This document shows positions 6,631-8,471 of a DNA stretch of 8,471 nt, one piece after another. The notes beneath the pieces are model-generated. The model made no database searches. It had not been told where the DNA came from and worked only from the letters and a program-made list of their open reading frames with translations. The first letter of the stretch is position 1. Every line of letters starts with the position of its first letter. The DNA is from Akkermansiaceae bacterium (GTDB lineage: Bacteria > Verrucomicrobiota > Verrucomicrobiia > Verrucomicrobiales > Akkermansiaceae), in contig JALZUH010000216.1 in assembly GCA_023301645.1 (NCBI GenBank), forward strand, positions 1 through 8,471, read 5' to 3'. The translations under genes were made by a program, and so were the position numbers.

Positions 6631-6702
6631 GTTCCGGTAGTTCAACGGATAGAACAAGGGTTTCCTAAACCTTAGATCTGGGTTCGATTCCCGGTCGGAA
6701 TA
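6631..6702 (+). tRNA. tRNA-Arg (anticodon CCU)
   Basis: A full cloverleaf of 72 nt. The acceptor stem is GTTCCGG with TCGGAAT (6695-6701), including G-U wobbles at its first and last pairs. The D arm is GTTC/GAAC with loop AACGGATA. The anticodon stem is AGGGT/ACCTT around the 7-nt loop TTCCTAA (6662-6668), placing CCT at 6664-6666, which reads the rare arginine codon AGG. The variable loop is 4 nt; the T arm is CTGGG/CCCGG around TTCGATT. Discriminator base is A6702. The A after GG in the D loop fits the A20 arginine identity element. The 3' CCA is not encoded (CTT follows), so it must be added by nucleotidyltransferase. Confidence 0.95.
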
Positions 6703-6713
6703 CTTAGCCTTAG

Positions 6714-6729
6714 CCTTTATCTTAAAAGG
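6714..6729 (+). terminator. Weak candidate stem-loop after tRNA-Arg
   Basis: CCTTT (6714-6718) can pair with AAAGG (6725-6729) around a 6-nt loop, 12 nt past the tRNA, followed by a broken T-rich stretch. The stem is short and A/T-rich and there is no continuous T run, so it may only assist 3' processing or be chance. Confidence 0.2.
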
Positions 6730-6763
6730 GTTTGAGGTGTTTTATGTAGCTCTTAGAGGAAAA

Positions 6764-6803
6764 GTCATTTCTGGTCATTTCTGGTCATAACCAGTCATTT
6801 CTC
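6764..6803 (+). repeat. Four near-tandem 10-bp repeats (GTCATTTCTG type)
   Basis: Four consecutive 10-bp units begin with GTCAT: GTCATTTCTG at 6764 and 6774 (identical), GTCATAACCA at 6784, and GTCATTTCTC at 6794. The period is about one helical turn, so all copies face the same side of the DNA. The third unit forms part of a 14-bp perfect palindrome, CTGGT-CATA-ACCAG (6781-6794). A further 8-bp palindrome, TAGCGCTA (6822-6829), follows. The cluster lies 53 nt before the -35 of the M60 gene promoter, where an activator or repressor could bind. Confidence 0.6.
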
Positions 6804-6855
6804 AGCTGGGAACTAGTCACTTAGCGCTAGCTAGTGTGAAGATAGTTTTTGTTGA

Positions 6856-6883
6856 TTGACACGCTGTGGCGCTATTTTATCTT
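6856..6883 (+). promoter_or_regulatory. Candidate sigma-70 promoter of the M60 peptidase gene
   Basis: A perfect TTGACA (6856-6861) is followed after 16 nt by TATCTT (6878-6883, 4 of 6 to TATAAT). The -10-like element ends only 6 nt before the ATG at 6890, so transcription would start at or next to the initiation codon and give a leaderless message. Alternatively the TTGACA is chance and another start is used. Confidence 0.35.
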
Positions 6884-6889
6884 GAGCAG

Positions 6890-8471
6890 ATGATTAAGCC
6901 TCTGGGTCAGCTACTTCTTTTTTTCGGTTTGAGTGTGTTTAGCCTTGGGGCGGATCTTGATGAGATTCTTGATGGGCTAGAGAGCCATATTGAGGGGCGT
7001 AAAGAAGCTGCTCCGAGCCAATTACTAAGCTGGCATGATGAGCTGCCCGTGGCTTCAGAGCGTTTTGGAGAAGACCTGGACGCTATGACGCGTGCCTTTA
7101 GAGTCATTGACCTCTTCGACGAGAAGTATGAGCCCTTGTTTTTTGCTGATGAGAATAAGCTTAAGAAGCGCTCCGAGTCAGAAGGCGCAGAGCTAGAGCG
7201 AGCGATGTTCACCCTGCAGCAGGGCCTTCTTGATCATGCTTATGTGCCGAAGAATGTAGCTCAGAAGCCTGAGCTCTTTGCTTATAAGTTTGCTACGGCG
7301 GATTATTTCCCCGGTAAGTGCGAGCCAACCCAAACACCTGATAAAACGCTGAGTGTGGAGATCAATGCCACTCAGGTGTTGGGCTACGGTTACCCACAGA
7401 GCCCAGGTGAGGAGATTTGTCGTCGACCACTTGGCTGGTATTTACCTGCGGGTGAAGTTGCCGTTTTAGCATTTCCCCGTGAGTTGATTAACAAGGGCTA
7501 CAATATCCGAGTGGGTGCCCATAGCTGGGATCTTAGAAAACGCCCCAAAGTGCTACGCTTAGATCGGGTGTCATTACTCTACCTAGTTGATGCGGCCAAG
7601 GTCACCATCGTCCACCCACTGGGAGGTAATATCTATCTGGAGGTGCCATGGAAGTCGGCAGACGGTATCGTCACCGTTCATGCTCGTAATGTAGTCGACG
7701 CGCCTAATTTTGTGAAGTTACCCTTCAAAAACACGGATAAAGAACAATGGCGGAAGGATCTTCAGGTAAGTGACGTCCCGTGGATCGACTTTGAGACTCA
7801 GCAGACAATGATGCAGATCCCGCGTGCATGGGCGCTAGAGATGAAAGACCCTGACGAGACAATGGCACAGTATGATAACTGTATGACGCTTTATTCTAAG
7901 TTTTCTGGACGACAAGTAGTGCGCCCTAGGAAAACACTCTACCAGCAGGTTGATGTGATATTACGTGGCTCTGCATTCTTCCCAGGTTACCCTCAGTCGA
8001 ATTTCAATTGGAACCCCAAGAACGGTGCCATTAAGAATAGCCAGCGCTGGGTTATTGAAGGCCCACACAAAGCTGACTCTGTGCTATTTCATGAAATGGG
8101 GCACGCTGAGAGACTTACCAAGTTCCCTGGTGGTGTTGAAGCGCTTGTGAATGTGCCATACATCTATATACAAAATGCTGGCTACGGGGTGGATCTAGAC
8201 CTCGCGTATGGTCGCTCTTCTGGAGGAAGAGACGAAATCACTATCGACCAAGGGGCTATTGGCAGGATGATCACTGAAAACTTCCGAGTAGGCCGCCCTG
8301 CCAATACCACCAATGTGGCAGGTGATGAAGTGAAGTATCAGCACCGAGGCTACGGCATATACGCAGATTACGCCCTGCTTTTTGGCTGGGAACCTATGGA
8401 AGCTTTTTGGAAAAAAGATCAGGAAAATTATATCAACGGTTTCGACGGAGACTTTAGCGAAGGCAAGAGTT
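6890..8471 (+). CDS. Secreted M60-family (enhancin-like) zinc metallopeptidase, 3' end outside window
   Basis: The 527 codons present encode an exported protease of the M60/M60-like family, which includes viral enhancin and bacterial mucin- or O-glycoprotein-cleaving enzymes. Residues 1-21 form a signal peptide (Lys3, then a hydrophobic core LLLFFGLSVFSLGA). A largely helical, acidic region (22-130) follows. The family's beta-sandwich then shows WYLPAGEVAVLAFP (183-196), YNIRVGAHSWDL (204-215) and HPLGGNIYLEV (242-252). The catalytic segment has HEMGH at 401-405 and Glu417 in GGVEALVN, giving HExxH-x11-E, within the M60 motif. The frame remains open to the last base, so C-terminal parts (often carbohydrate-binding or Ig-like domains) are unseen. 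The ATG at 6890 is chosen because it starts the signal peptide; the only upstream alternative is GTG 6866, preceded by a stop at 6857. No Shine-Dalgarno is apparent. Likely role: outer-membrane, periplasmic or extracellular digestion of glycoprotein for nutrition. Family assignment is firm; substrate is inferred. Confidence 0.88.
   Translation, partial: MIKPLGQLLLFFGLSVFSLGADLDEILDGLESHIEGRKEAAPSQLLSWHDELPVASERFGEDLDAMTRAFRVIDLFDEKYEPLFFADENKLKKRSESEGAELERAMFTLQQGLLDHAYVPKNVAQKPELFAYKFATADYFPGKCEPTQTPDKTLSVEINATQVLGYGYPQSPGEEICRRPLGWYLPAGEVAVLAFPRELINKGYNIRVGAHSWDLRKRPKVLRLDRVSLLYLVDAAKVTIVHPLGGNIYLEVPWKSADGIVTVHARNVVDAPNFVKLPFKNTDKEQWRKDLQVSDVPWIDFETQQTMMQIPRAWALEMKDPDETMAQYDNCMTLYSKFSGRQVVRPRKTLYQQVDVILRGSAFFPGYPQSNFNWNPKNGAIKNSQRWVIEGPHKADSVLFHEMGHAERLTKFPGGVEALVNVPYIYIQNAGYGVDLDLAYGRSSGGRDEITIDQGAIGRMITENFRVGRPANTTNVAGDEVKYQHRGYGIYADYALLFGWEPMEAFWKKDQENYINGFDGDFSEGKS

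Noticed and set aside
6640..6655. GTTC...GAAC inverted repeat that might be a second LexA site
   Set aside because: The spacing is 8 nt rather than 4, and it is exactly the D-arm stem of tRNA-Arg.
6907..7212. 101-codon minus-strand frame opposite the M60 gene
   Set aside because: It is a serine-rich antisense shadow of the open M60 reading frame, which has a signal peptide and conserved domain.

Overview
The window looks like chromosomal DNA from a member of the Verrucomicrobia (PVC superphylum). The best single clue is a perfect TGTTC-N4-GAACA palindrome, the LexA operator described for that phylum, in front of a translesion DNA polymerase gene. A long Bacteroidetes/Verrucomicrobia-type PurF, a secreted M60 peptidase of the kind common in mucin- and glycoprotein-degrading Verrucomicrobia, and the lack of clear Shine-Dalgarno sequences before every gene fit this, but the genus cannot be read from the sequence.

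Layout. The minus strand carries a YhaM-type OB-fold/HD-domain exoribonuclease (128-1189). A strong stem-loop terminator (1290-1324) separates it from a minus-strand purine pair: purM (3339-4337) lies upstream of purF (1369-3294) with a 44-nt gap, so they probably form one transcript from a promoter in the 4338-4504 gap. A small plus-strand gene (4505-4972) diverges from purM and encodes a stand-alone FtsH-type (M41) zinc peptidase domain with no AAA+ motor. It converges on a minus-strand, catalytically intact Y-family DNA polymerase (5020-6285) whose promoter region holds the LexA box. A gap of about 300 bases with several stem-loops (6342-6630) follows, then tRNA-Arg(CCU) at 6631-6702, a cluster of 10-bp tandem repeats and palindromes (6764-6836), and a plus-strand gene for a secreted M60 metallopeptidase (6890 to the window end, 3' end missing).

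How the genes work together. PurF (first step) and PurM (fifth step) belong to de novo purine synthesis and form the only clear functional unit. The polymerase is probably an SOS-induced translesion enzyme. The other genes look like independent single-gene units: RNA turnover, small-scale proteolysis, and digestion of extracellular glycoprotein. I found no CRISPR array, transposase, integrase, phage gene or obvious defence system. The least usual items are the motor-less M41 peptidase, the exact Verrucomicrobial LexA box, and the repeat/palindrome cluster between the tRNA and the M60 gene. Bases 1-127 hold no gene that I can support.
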